Shown here: positions 9,002-17,074 of the stretch, one piece after another
How the letters are laid out: every line of letters starts with the position of its first letter
Numbering within the stretch: the stretch's first letter is position 1
Program-made: the position numbers and the translations under genes
Assembly: GCF_034427655.1 (NCBI RefSeq)
Contig: NZ_JAXOFX010000007.1
Coordinates: 135,472-199,471 of the forward strand
Length of the DNA: 64,000 nt
Source: Robertmurraya_A mangrovi
GTDB taxonomy: Bacteria; Bacillota; Bacilli; Bacillales; Cytobacillaceae
Direction: 5' to 3'
The notes under the pieces: generated by a model
Database searches by the model: none
Told to the model about the DNA's origin: nothing
What the model saw: only the letters and a program-made list of their open reading frames with translations

Positions 9002-9241
9002 ATATAAAAAACCCCTCGCCCCAAAAAAGGGACGAGAGGATTATGTATGAATCTCCCGCGGTACCACCCACATTAGTGACTAAGTCACCCACTTCATTAC
9101 ACCTTAACGCGGCAAACGGCAAGCATTACTGTTACTTCACACTTGCAACTCAGGAGGCGAGTTCATGATAGGCCTGATTGACTTTCACCAACCGTCAACT
9201 CTCTAAAACAGGCTTTAAACCACTACTATTCCTCTTCATAG
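9002..9241 (-). promoter_or_regulatory. T-box riboswitch (leucine) upstream of leuS
   Basis: The leader RNA runs from about 9241 down to the terminator. The conserved T-box TGGGTGGTACCGCGGG is at 9070-9055. A specifier-loop context GAACTC puts a CTC leucine codon at 9161-9159, matching the gene controlled. The leader ends in a terminator, CCTCTCGTCCC / GGGGCGAGGGG plus T6 (9040-9001), which overlaps the antiterminator region. Uncharged tRNA-Leu should stabilise the antiterminator. The exact RNA start is inferred from the promoter. Confidence 0.93.
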
Positions 9242-9247
9242 TCATTA

Positions 9248-9275
9248 ATTATAGGGTTAGGCTTTTCGTATTCAA
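9248..9275 (-). promoter_or_regulatory. SigA-type promoter of the leuS leader
   Basis: On the minus strand, TTGAAT (9275-9270), a 16-bp spacer and a perfect TATAAT (9253-9248). It is placed just before the T-box stem I region. Confidence 0.75.
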
Positions 9276-9464
9276 AAAGCTTTTTAAATTATATCGTTTA
9301 TTGTATTAAATTTCTCTTACAGATGCAAGTCAATGAAGAGATACTGGCTATTTTATGAGAAAAATTTGTTTTGGTGCCCCTAAAAAAGGTAGTTGATATA
9401 AGACTGGTGTACTCTCTCCAGGTTTAGTCCCGAGAAATTTAACTATCCATTGGTAACCTTGTAA

Positions 9465-9625
9465 GTTTATCCGCGCTTATTCTTATATATCCGCGAAAAT
9501 TTTAATATATCCGCGCTTTTTTTCATATATCCGCGAAAATTTTAATATTTCCGCGCTTTTTTCCATATATCCGCGAAAATTAACATTTATCCCGGGTTCA
9601 TCCAAATATATCCGCGAACCGCCCT
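9465..9625. repeat. Array of CCGCG-centred repeats at 20-bp spacing
   Basis: CCGCG occurs at 9471, 9491, 9511, 9531, 9551 and 9571, exactly every 20 bp. A degenerate CCCGGG follows at 9591 and a last CCGCG at 9612. Units alternate between TATCCGCGCTTTTTTTC-like and TATCCGCGAAAATTTTA-like forms, so the true period is 40 bp. The GC-rich cores sit in otherwise AT-rich DNA. No coding frame. See findings. Confidence 0.85.
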
Positions 9626-9636
9626 AAATCTCAACA

Positions 9637-9664
9637 AGAAAAAAAGGCTCCCCAATTGGGAGCC
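9637..9664 (-). terminator. Terminator after the 3-hydroxybutyrate dehydrogenase gene
   Basis: On the minus strand GGCTCCC / GGGAGCC closes a short loop, followed by a T-rich tail (TTTTTTTC). Confidence 0.85.
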
Positions 9665-9676
9665 ACCTCTCGGAAT

Positions 9677-10453
9677 TTATTGAATCGTATATCCGCCATC
9701 TATGACAACAGCCTGACCTGTTACACCTTTAGCAGCATCACTTGCTAAGAAGATCGCATAATCAGCGATTTCTTCAACAGTTAAAAGTCTCTTTTGCGGT
9801 ACTAATGGATAAATCACTTCTTCTAACACTTTTTCCAATGGTACATTTCTCGTTTTGGATAGATCAGCTAATTGATTACGCACGAGTGGAGTGTCCACAT
9901 AACCTGGGCAAATGGCATTAACGGTAATTCCGAATGGTGCACTTTCTAAAGCAGCAACTTTCGTTAAACCGATAACACCATGTTTGGCACTATTGTATGC
10001 AGCCTTTCCAGCAAAGCCTACTAATCCATTGATGGATGCCATGTTGATAATTCTGCCAGCTCTTTGCTCCTTCATAATGGGTAGTACATGCTTGATCGCA
10101 ACAAACGGAGCCGTTAACATGACTTTAAGCATGAACTCAAATTTTTCAGTTGGAAAATCTTCAATATAGGAAACGTGTTGCAGCCCTGCGTTGTTGATTA
10201 GGATATCCAGCGTACCATAATGATTTACGGCTTCAGAGATTACCTGTTTCATATCTTCTTCAGATGTCACATCACATTTTAATCCTAATGCATTATATCC
10301 CTCTTGTTTAATTTTTTCAGCTGCCTCCACAACGAGGTCTTCTTGTATATCTGTCAAAACTACCTTCGCTTTTTGGGAAGCAAATCTTTTTCCAATTTCA
10401 TAACCGATCCCTTGAGCAGCACCAGTTATCAAAACAACCTTATTTTCAACCAT
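9677..10453 (-). CDS. 3-Hydroxybutyrate dehydrogenase, short-chain dehydrogenase family
   Basis: This NAD(P)-dependent short-chain dehydrogenase is 258 aa, the usual size. The cofactor motif is TGAAQGIG at about residues 11-18, NNAG is at about 90, and the catalytic triad is completed by the Ser of MASINGLVG and YNSAKHG (YxxxK). The C-terminus GVTGQAVVIDGGYTIQ is typical of 3-hydroxybutyrate dehydrogenases, which oxidise 3-hydroxybutyrate to acetoacetate. The GntP-type permease begins 15 bp upstream, which supports a hydroxy-acid substrate. The pair should be transcribed from the sigma-54 promoter at 11918-11933. B. subtilis YxjF is the likely counterpart. The exact substrate is inferred. Confidence 0.85.
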   Translation of the reverse strand: MVENKVVLITGAAQGIGYEIGKRFASQKAKVVLTDIQEDLVVEAAEKIKQEGYNALGLKCDVTSEEDMKQVISEAVNHYGTLDILINNAGLQHVSYIEDFPTEKFEFMLKVMLTAPFVAIKHVLPIMKEQRAGRIINMASINGLVGFAGKAAYNSAKHGVIGLTKVAALESAPFGITVNAICPGYVDTPLVRNQLADLSKTRNVPLEKVLEEVIYPLVPQKRLLTVEEIADYAIFLASDAAKGVTGQAVVIDGGYTIQ

Positions 10454-10468
10454 GATGAACTCCTTTCT

Positions 10469-11788
10469 CTAAATACCTAAGCCAAATGAGAATAATAGAA
10501 TCGCAATAGCTACACCGATTAATGGAACAATAACCGTTACAGCTCCAACCGCTCCATATGCGTCTTGGTGGGATTCACCACAAATAGCACGAACGGTTGT
10601 AACGACATATCCGTTATGCGGAAGGGAATCTAATGCACCAGAAGATATAGCCACAACCCTGTGAAGTGCCTCTGTATTGACTCCCATGTCTACGTAATGA
10701 GGGGCAATTAAAGGTAAAGCAATTGCCTGACCGCCGGAAGCTGAACCTGTCATACCTGCAATGACACTAACGGCAATGGCCCCACCAATTAATGGAGAAC
10801 CAGGAATACTCGTCATAAAATCTACTGCCACATTGAAGGCAGGTACGGCTTTTGCAACGCCACCAAAACCAACAACAGCTGCCGTATTACCAATCGCAAT
10901 TAAGGCACCAAGTGTCCCTTCAGAAACAGCATTCCAGAAATTTTTAAAATATTTACGGTTTAATAGATAAGTAGCAATGACCCCACCTAATAAAGCAATA
11001 ATAAGGGCGGATTGTTTTAGTGAATCATGGAATACAAACGAAATAACAAGAACAACTAGCAATGGAACAATTCCTAATAACGGATTTGGCAATGCACGCT
11101 CTTCACTAACAGGATCCGATTCTCTTGAAATAAACGTTTCCCCTTTAGCAACCGCTTTTGTAATCATACGCTTTAACCACCAGTAGCCGAAAATCATCAT
11201 AAACACAGCTACAATTAAACTTACTTCCCATCCAGCGTATGGTGTTGTATCTAAGTATTGAATAGGAATCCAGTTTTGGATTTCCGGTGAACCTGCAGAA
11301 GTCATCGTAAAAGTAACTGAACCAAATGCTAAGGCAGCTGGTATAAACCTTCTTGGTAAATTAGCTTGTTTAAATAAGCTTAGCGCCATTGGATACACCG
11401 AGAAAGCAACAACGAATAAACTTACCCCACCATATGTTAAAACAGCACAAGCGATTACAATCGCTAAGACTGCATATTTCATCCCAAGCTTATTAACAAT
11501 TAGCTTGGATACACTATCTGCTGCTCCACTATCTTCCATTACTTTTCCAAAAATGGCCCCTAGTAAGAACATTAAATACCAAGCAGTAACAAATCCCGAA
11601 AAACCAGTCATATAGTTTCCAACTAGATTCGCTTCACCCTCACCCACTAACTGAGGAAATAATGGCATTCCATTTAAAACTGCTACAAATAAAGCTGAAA
11701 GCGGTCCTGCTACTAGTAAATTCATTCCACGCATCGTTAAAAATATTAATAAGGCCAAACCACCAACGAGACCAATCATACTAAGCAT
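10469..11788 (-). CDS. GntP-family hydroxy-acid/proton symporter
   Basis: This membrane permease is 439 aa with about twelve or more hydrophobic segments. The GntP family imports gluconate and other hydroxy acids; the subgroup found beside 3-hydroxybutyrate dehydrogenase (YxjC-like) probably carries 3-hydroxybutyrate. Typical stretches are SASGGQAIALPLIAPHYVD and SGALDSLPHNGYVVTTV, the latter a GntP hallmark. The start follows AAGGGGGA. It is the first gene of the two-gene sigma-54 operon. Substrate is inferred from its neighbour, not from the protein alone. Confidence 0.87.
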   Translation of the reverse strand: MLSMIGLVGGLALLIFLTMRGMNLLVAGPLSALFVAVLNGMPLFPQLVGEGEANLVGNYMTGFSGFVTAWYLMFLLGAIFGKVMEDSGAADSVSKLIVNKLGMKYAVLAIVIACAVLTYGGVSLFVVAFSVYPMALSLFKQANLPRRFIPAALAFGSVTFTMTSAGSPEIQNWIPIQYLDTTPYAGWEVSLIVAVFMMIFGYWWLKRMITKAVAKGETFISRESDPVSEERALPNPLLGIVPLLVVLVISFVFHDSLKQSALIIALLGGVIATYLLNRKYFKNFWNAVSEGTLGALIAIGNTAAVVGFGGVAKAVPAFNVAVDFMTSIPGSPLIGGAIAVSVIAGMTGSASGGQAIALPLIAPHYVDMGVNTEALHRVVAISSGALDSLPHNGYVVTTVRAICGESHQDAYGAVGAVTVIVPLIGVAIAILLFSFGLGI

Positions 11789-11826
11789 TTCTTTTCCCCC
11801 TTGCTTTTTAAAATAAATTCGATTAA

Positions 11827-11843
11827 TTGAAACCGTTTACAAT
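11827..11843. promoter_or_regulatory. Candidate CcpA binding site (cre)
   Basis: TTGAAACCGTTTACAAT fits the cre consensus WTGNAANCGNWNNCW at every fixed position and is nearly palindromic. It lies between the sigma-54 promoter and the permease start, so CcpA bound here would block elongation. Read by eye. Confidence 0.65.
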
Positions 11844-11917
11844 TTTTTTAAAAAAATTAAATTACCCTGTGAAGTCTGACTCTCCTTTCCACCCCTTAAA
11901 TGGATTCATTTATATAA

Positions 11918-11933
11918 TGCAAAAAGCGTGCCA
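11918..11933 (-). promoter_or_regulatory. Sigma-54 (-24/-12) promoter
   Basis: On the minus strand TGGCAC-GCTTT-TTGCA, an essentially perfect match to the sigma-54 consensus TGGCAC-N5-TTGCW. It is 130 bp before the permease start, and the adjacent gene codes for a sigma-54 activator. Confidence 0.92.
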
Positions 11934-11984
11934 ACTTTCTGATATTGATTCCTGTTATATTTTTTGAATTTTTCGTGAATATTT

Positions 11985-12002
11985 TTTCCGGATATTCGGA
12001 AA
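11985..12002. promoter_or_regulatory. Candidate enhancer (activator) site
   Basis: TTTCCG-GATATT-CGGAAA is a perfect 6-6-6 inverted repeat, 52 bp upstream of the -24 element. This geometry suits the Fis-type helix-turn-helix dimer of the neighbouring activator. Only one clear copy is seen. Confidence 0.55.
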
Positions 12003-12091
12003 GACTCTTTAAGATTTTATTAATAATAGAATAAGCTTAGCTTGTCCTCCCCACCTGAACCCTTCGCATGACCACATCAAAGATTTAAACA

Positions 12092-12134
12092 GAAAAAAGT
12101 CCAGAATTCCGGACAGATTTCCGAAGTTCTGGAC
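12092..12134 (-). terminator. Terminator after the sigma-54 activator gene
   Basis: On the minus strand GTCCAGAA / TTCTGGAC forms the base of a long hairpin, with a further GGA/TCC part, followed by T6. Confidence 0.85.
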
Positions 12135-12164
12135 ATCTACTGATTGAGTCAAAACTAAAAAGAT

Positions 12165-13526
12165 TTAATCCAATTGGTACTTTTTTAACTTTTCATACAT
12201 AGTGGATTTACTAATTCCCAATGCCTTTGCCGCTTGAAGTTTATCATCGTTAAACTTAATTAAACTTTGTCTTAAAACTCTCTTTTCTGTCTCATCAAGT
12301 ATTTCTTTTAACTTCTTTTTACCAAGAGGATACACGGAAGAATCTTTTATATAATCAGGTAAGGAATCAAGGGAAATCACTTCTTCATTAGTTAAGTGGA
12401 TGGCTGCCTCAACCACATTTTCTAATTCACGAATATTTCCTGGCCAACTATATTCGTTAAACAACTCAATTACACTTTCCTGAATGGAGTGTATTCTTTT
12501 ACCCGATTTCTTCGTAATCTTTTTAATAAAATAATTGAGTAAAACAGGGAGGTCTTCCATTCTTTCTCTAAGAGCTGGAATCATAAAAGGAACGACATTT
12601 ATCCGGTAAAACAAATCTTCCCTAAACCTTTTTTCTTCCATCATTTTTTCTAGAGGACGATTCGTTGCAGCAATAATCCTAACATCAACCATGGTTGGGT
12701 TTGTTGATCCAACACTTTCTATTTCCCCTTCTTGTAAAGCTCTTAATAGTTTCACTTGCATGTTCATGGGCATGTCCCCAATTTCATCAAGAAACAAAGT
12801 TCCCCCATCCGCTAATTGAAACTTTCCTTTCTTTCCACCCTTTTTTGCCCCAGTAAAAGCTCCTTCTTCGTACCCAAATAACTCGGATTCAAGTAAATGT
12901 TCAGGTATTGCTCCACAATTTATTTTTACAAAAGGCTGATGACTTCGATTGCTTAATTGATGAATACTATGAGCAATGAGCTCTTTCCCAGTCCCACTTT
13001 CCCCTCGAATAAGGACGGATATATCACTTGAAGCAACCATTTTTACTTTTTCTTTTAAACTATGAATCGGTTTCGAATCGCCTAATAAATCTTCCAAGCT
13101 ATATTTGACACTACGATCAATATCCTGAATATAGTTTTGCATTTTTGATAACATACTTTTAACATGGCTGTTCATTTTCATCCAAGCTTGAGTATCCCTA
13201 AAAAAAACCGTTCCAAAAGCACCAATCACATCTCCGTCTTTTTTGATTGGAATGCGATTAGCTATCATATAGTTACCTTTTATGTATTGTAAATCGGCAA
13301 TTTCTTCTTTCCCTTTCTCTGCTACAATGTGCATGCGGGAATTCTCTATCACTTCTGCCACATGTTTACCGACTACTTCTTCTCTAACAACTTCTAAGAA
13401 GTCACAGTAATTTTTATTAATATAAATAATCTTTCCTTGTTTATCTACTACCACTAACCACTCAAAAGCATTCTCAACAATGGTTTCTATGTAATCAACT
13501 GGAATCTTCAATAAAGTATCTTTCAT
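12165..13526 (-). CDS. PAS-containing sigma-54-dependent transcriptional activator
   Basis: This 453-aa enhancer-binding protein activates sigma-54 RNA polymerase by ATP hydrolysis. A PAS sensor domain covers about residues 10-115 (AFEWLVVVDKQGKIIYINKN). The AAA+ domain has Walker A GESGTGKE, the GAFTGA loop that contacts sigma-54 (here GAFTGAKKGG), and Walker B LFLDEIGDM. The C-terminal Fis-type helix-turn-helix is LQAAKALGISKSTMYEKLKK. There is no receiver domain, so the PAS domain, not phosphorylation, is the likely input. It is transcribed toward its own terminator, just upstream of the permease/dehydrogenase operon that it most likely controls. The ligand is unknown. Confidence 0.92.
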   Translation of the reverse strand: MKDTLLKIPVDYIETIVENAFEWLVVVDKQGKIIYINKNYCDFLEVVREEVVGKHVAEVIENSRMHIVAEKGKEEIADLQYIKGNYMIANRIPIKKDGDVIGAFGTVFFRDTQAWMKMNSHVKSMLSKMQNYIQDIDRSVKYSLEDLLGDSKPIHSLKEKVKMVASSDISVLIRGESGTGKELIAHSIHQLSNRSHQPFVKINCGAIPEHLLESELFGYEEGAFTGAKKGGKKGKFQLADGGTLFLDEIGDMPMNMQVKLLRALQEGEIESVGSTNPTMVDVRIIAATNRPLEKMMEEKRFREDLFYRINVVPFMIPALRERMEDLPVLLNYFIKKITKKSGKRIHSIQESVIELFNEYSWPGNIRELENVVEAAIHLTNEEVISLDSLPDYIKDSSVYPLGKKKLKEILDETEKRVLRQSLIKFNDDKLQAAKALGISKSTMYEKLKKYQLD

Positions 13527-13582
13527 AGAACTCCCCTTATAATAAATAATTTATCACTATTTTATCACACTTTTCAGACAAT

Positions 13583-13615
13583 AATAAAAGCTGCATAACT
13601 TCTATGCAGCCTTTT
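13583..13615. terminator. Terminator after the Toast-rack lipoprotein gene
   Basis: Stem GCTGCATA / TATGCAGC. The minus strand continues TTTTATT, and the plus strand has CTTTTT after the stem. Confidence 0.8.
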
Positions 13616-13618
13616 TCA

Positions 13619-14341
13619 TTAATCTTCTATTTTAAAATTGATGTCTCCTACACCTAATTCCATGTTTACAGTTAATATAACATCAGCATTTTTATAAGCT
13701 TCGTTTACATATACACCATCACCTCGAGAGATGAAACCTTCAAAGTTTGAGCTTCCGATACCTTTAGAGGAGGTTACTTTCACTCCTACATCTTTCGGTA
13801 AGATCATGGTTGTATCTCCTACACCCATGGCAACGTTTGTAGAAAAGCTTTCCTTCCAATCTCCGCTTAGGTCAAGGGTTAGATCGCCTACTCCTGAATT
13901 GACCTCCAATGATGTTAATTGCAGACCACTTAAATTAAGTTCCGTATCAGAAGCACCATTATTAACTTCTAAATCCATAGGGACATCTTCACTTAGTTGT
14001 AAATCCCAATCGTTTTTAAAGTCACCCATGTTTAGATTGCTCGCAAATCCATCGTTCTGTTGATCAATCTTCACTTTCCCCGTTTTCCCACGCAAATCGT
14101 ACGATACTTCCGGTTCAAGTTTTTTATTACTATATTCCAGTGTACCTTCAATCCACTCATTTGATCCTGCTGTCACATCAAGGTTTCCCACACCAATGTT
14201 TAATTCAACTTTCAACTGCTCAGCTGAATCTTTATTTATATTAACCGATTGTTGTTCTCCTTTTTCTGCTGCCATTACGTTGCAGCCTGTTATTAACAGT
14301 AATGATCCTAAAGCTATAGTGCCTAATATTTTCTTTTTCAT
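13619..14341 (-). CDS. Toast-rack/LiaF-like lipoprotein
   Basis: A 240-aa predicted lipoprotein. The signal peptide is MKKKILGTIALGSLLLITGC with the lipobox LITGC, so the mature protein should be held on the outer face of the membrane at Cys20. The mature part is a series of beta-strand repeats with recurring G-V/I-G-D/N patterns (LNIGVGNLDV, VNSGVGDLTL, VAMGVGDTTM, LELGVGDINF). This is the regular pattern of the Toast-rack (DUF2154) and LiaF C-terminal folds. No enzyme motif is present and the function is unknown. It stands alone with its own terminator and an AGGAGG ribosome site. Confidence 0.8.
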   Translation of the reverse strand: MKKKILGTIALGSLLLITGCNVMAAEKGEQQSVNINKDSAEQLKVELNIGVGNLDVTAGSNEWIEGTLEYSNKKLEPEVSYDLRGKTGKVKIDQQNDGFASNLNMGDFKNDWDLQLSEDVPMDLEVNNGASDTELNLSGLQLTSLEVNSGVGDLTLDLSGDWKESFSTNVAMGVGDTTMILPKDVGVKVTSSKGIGSSNFEGFISRGDGVYVNEAYKNADVILTVNMELGVGDINFKIED

Positions 14342-14446
14342 GATTGGTTCCTCCTAAAAAATCGTTCATTTGTTAATTTGATTATAGGGGAACCGCTGTC
14401 TTTCTATGAACCGGCTTACGCTTTAATTATAAATAAGACCAGGGAC

Positions 14447-15742
14447 TTAGTTGGAACTAATCCCCAGCTGTCTGTTGTTTGAATGTGTTGTAGATGATTG
14501 AATTAGATATTGTGGAATGGATACAGAATAAGTGCTTCCTTTGTCTATCTCACTATTTACCTTTATCGTTCCTTTTAAAGCTTTTACAATACTGTATGCC
14601 ACCATCATCCCAAACCCCATTCCCTTATCTTCATTGATGGAGTAGTAAGGCTCACCCAATCTATTGATTTCTTCTTTACTAAAACCTTTGCCGGTATCAC
14701 TAATTATGATATTTATATACTTGTCTGTATGGTTCGTTTTTACTTGTAATATGCCGCCAGATGGCATGGATTCTATTCCATTTTTAATAATATTAAGAAA
14801 GCATTGACTGAAACTCTTCTTATCTCCCTGAATCATACCGATTGGCCCGAAGTCTGTCTCAATAACAACCTTTTGAAGTTTGGCCATTGGTTCTACCATT
14901 TGAAGCACATGGTTAAGCTCACGATGGATATCCATTTCTTCCACATGATTTAATGTAGGGATCGCATACGCTAAAAAACCATGAATGATTTTTTCTGCTT
15001 TCTCTAACTCCAATATGGACACTTTCAATTGTTCGGTAATCTCAGGTGGTAACTTTTTCTCAGCTAATAATGTTTGATTCATATGCTTAGCTTTTGCTAT
15101 AGGGTTCCTGATTTCATGTGAAATGGCAGCTCCAGTGTGCCCAATTGCCTCAAGCTTTTGAGATTTTACTATTTGTTCCCGCAAGAGCATATTTTGTTTA
15201 ATCGATTCGAAAGCATAGGCGATCACTCCAATGCTTAAAGCAGGAATGACAATCATTCCAAACAAAATATCAGCTCGTAATATAGAGACGTGAAGTACTT
15301 GGTAAATGATAAAAAAAGCAAGAGTGGTTAGAGTGGTAAATCCCATTAAAACAAAGAGTTTTCGTGAAAATGCTTGTTTTATAAACCATGGCCTGATTAG
15401 ATGAATAGCAATGACCATCATTCCGTAGATTCCAATACTCACCCAAAGGCCAATATCAAAACCCAGAAAGGAGCGAATCAGGATCATGACTAAAGCTAAG
15501 ATAGGAGCAAAGCCGAAGTATAATCCACCTAAAATTAGAACGACCTGTCTAAGATCGACTCTTACTCCTTCCATAACCGTTACAGAGAAAAACATACATA
15601 TAAAGAGTGAAACAATAAAATAGAGAAGAAGACCTTTTTTGGAAATTTGATTAATGTGTAAACGCTCAAGAGAGATTTGAACAAAAAACAAAATAACTAG
15701 TAGTAGAGAAAGGTTAAAAAGTAGTAATTTTATTAGTTCCAT
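14447..15742 (-). CDS. Orphan membrane histidine kinase, KinB-like
   Basis: This 431-aa sensor kinase has about six to seven transmembrane segments in the first ~205 residues, including a 5TMR-LYT-like stretch (DLRQVVLILGGLYFGFAPIL). The kinase core follows: H-box HEIRNPIAKAK (phospho-acceptor His), N-box NIIKNGIESMPSGG, G1 ISDTGKGFSKEE, and GMGFGMMVAYSIVKALKGTI. No response regulator lies nearby, as with the phosphorelay kinases that feed Spo0F. That suggests, but does not prove, a sporulation or stress role. KinB's usual partner kapB is absent here. The ATG at 15742 is preferred (GGATG upstream); an in-frame TTG at 15802 has no ribosome site. Confidence 0.83.
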   Translation of the reverse strand: MELIKLLLFNLSLLLVILFFVQISLERLHINQISKKGLLLYFIVSLFICMFFSVTVMEGVRVDLRQVVLILGGLYFGFAPILALVMILIRSFLGFDIGLWVSIGIYGMMVIAIHLIRPWFIKQAFSRKLFVLMGFTTLTTLAFFIIYQVLHVSILRADILFGMIVIPALSIGVIAYAFESIKQNMLLREQIVKSQKLEAIGHTGAAISHEIRNPIAKAKHMNQTLLAEKKLPPEITEQLKVSILELEKAEKIIHGFLAYAIPTLNHVEEMDIHRELNHVLQMVEPMAKLQKVVIETDFGPIGMIQGDKKSFSQCFLNIIKNGIESMPSGGILQVKTNHTDKYINIIISDTGKGFSKEEINRLGEPYYSINEDKGMGFGMMVAYSIVKALKGTIKVNSEIDKGSTYSVSIPQYLIQSSTTHSNNRQLGISSN

Positions 15743-15846
15743 AGTTTGATCATCCGTCACTGTTTTTTCACAAATTTTACCTTTTAAAGTAGAAAAGGAC
15801 AAGCTTAATTTACAACATATGAAAACTATTTATCTTCTAAACTTTT

Positions 15847-16983
15847 TTAACCTTTATTCTCTTGAAATTTCAATAACTGAGCGATATTGAAGGCTTGATT
15901 GTATAAAAGTTTTTTAGCATGAACCATGCTTTCATCTAAACTGATTGGACCGTTTGTTATAGAAAAACAAGCATCAAAAACGGTGTATAACTCCTCTGTA
16001 TTTTCTCCTAAACTACCTGATAAAAGAATAGTCTTAACTTTATGCTTTTTGGCAAGGGTGCCTACATATGAAGGAACCTTACCATGTAAAGTTTGTACAT
16101 CACTCCGCCCTTCGCCGGTAAATAAAAAGTCAGCATCCGATAGAATTTCCTCTAATGCAACAGCTTTTGCAACAACGTTAGCACCCGATTCAAGCTGTCC
16201 TCCTAATGCTAACAAAGCAAAACCCAACCCACCAGCTGCACCTGCGCCAGGTGTTTCATGAATATTCCTTTTTAACTCGAGCTCCATTAGCTGTGCATAG
16301 TTTTTCATCGCTTTATCAAGCAATAGAATCTGCTCCTCTGTCGCTCCCTTTTGTGGGCCAAAAACATGTGTTGCTCCATTTTTCCCACAAAGCGGGTTAT
16401 CAACATCTGAAGCAATAATAATAGTACTTTGAAAAATACGAGGGTCAACACGATCTAGTTTAACTTCCCTTATATTTAATAAATCTTTACCAAACACACC
16501 TACTTCATTTCCATTCTTATCAAGAAACTTGCCACCGAGAGCCTGTAATAACCCTAATCCACCGTCATTAGTAGCACTACCGCCAAGACCGATAATAAAG
16601 GAGCGAAACCCCTTATCTAAACAACTTTTTATTAGTTCCCCTAATCCGTATGAAGTAGTTTTAAAAGGGTTTCTATTTTCGAGTGGAACCATAGTTAAGC
16701 CTGAAGTGCTCGCCACTTCTAAAATGACCGTTTCGCTTTTGCCTAATTGACCAAAAACAGTCTTCACCTTATCACCAAGTGGGCCTGTACACATAATATG
16801 AATTAACTGACCATTTGTTGCTTTCACAAGAGCTTCAACCGTCCCCTCACCTCCGTCTGCCATAGGTACGGTGAGCACTTCAACATGATCGATAGCCTTT
16901 TTTAAAGCCAATTCGATCGTACTGGCTACTTCAGCAGATGTCATACTGCCTTTATATGAGTCTGGTGCAACAACGATTTTCAT
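15847..16983 (-). CDS. glxK: Glycerate kinase, GarK/GlxK family
   Basis: This enzyme phosphorylates D-glycerate with ATP to a phosphoglycerate (mostly 2-phosphoglycerate in this family), feeding glycolysis. It has 378 aa, the usual length. The N-terminal signature is MKIVVAPDSYKGSMTS, followed by PMADGGEGTVEAL, GLGGSATNDGGLGLLQALG and PGAGAAGGLGFALLALG, all typical of GarK-type kinases. The ATG at 16983 follows AAGGAGGG by 8 nt; the frame is open to 17037 with no support. It is a single gene between the orphan kinase and the MFS carrier, with no glyoxylate or glycerate pathway partners in the window. Confidence 0.92.
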   Translation of the reverse strand: MKIVVAPDSYKGSMTSAEVASTIELALKKAIDHVEVLTVPMADGGEGTVEALVKATNGQLIHIMCTGPLGDKVKTVFGQLGKSETVILEVASTSGLTMVPLENRNPFKTTSYGLGELIKSCLDKGFRSFIIGLGGSATNDGGLGLLQALGGKFLDKNGNEVGVFGKDLLNIREVKLDRVDPRIFQSTIIIASDVDNPLCGKNGATHVFGPQKGATEEQILLLDKAMKNYAQLMELELKRNIHETPGAGAAGGLGFALLALGGQLESGANVVAKAVALEEILSDADFLFTGEGRSDVQTLHGKVPSYVGTLAKKHKVKTILLSGSLGENTEELYTVFDACFSITNGPISLDESMVHAKKLLYNQAFNIAQLLKFQENKG

Positions 16984-17033
16984 TTCCGGGGCCCTCCTTA
17001 CTTCTATATATAATATTATTATAAGGTTGTTGA

Positions 17034-17071
17034 ACAAAAAAAATTAGCCCACCTTTATTAGATGAGCTAAT
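17034..17071 (-). terminator. Terminator after the MFS transporter gene
   Basis: On the minus strand an 11-bp stem, ATTAGCTCATC / GGTGGGCTAAT, with G-T pairs, then T8. Confidence 0.85.
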
Positions 17072-17074
17072 GAG

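Noticed and set aside
9465..9625. CCGCG array as a CRISPR
   Set aside because: Spacing is 20 bp with similar AT-rich filler, not unique 30-bp spacers, and no cas genes are near.
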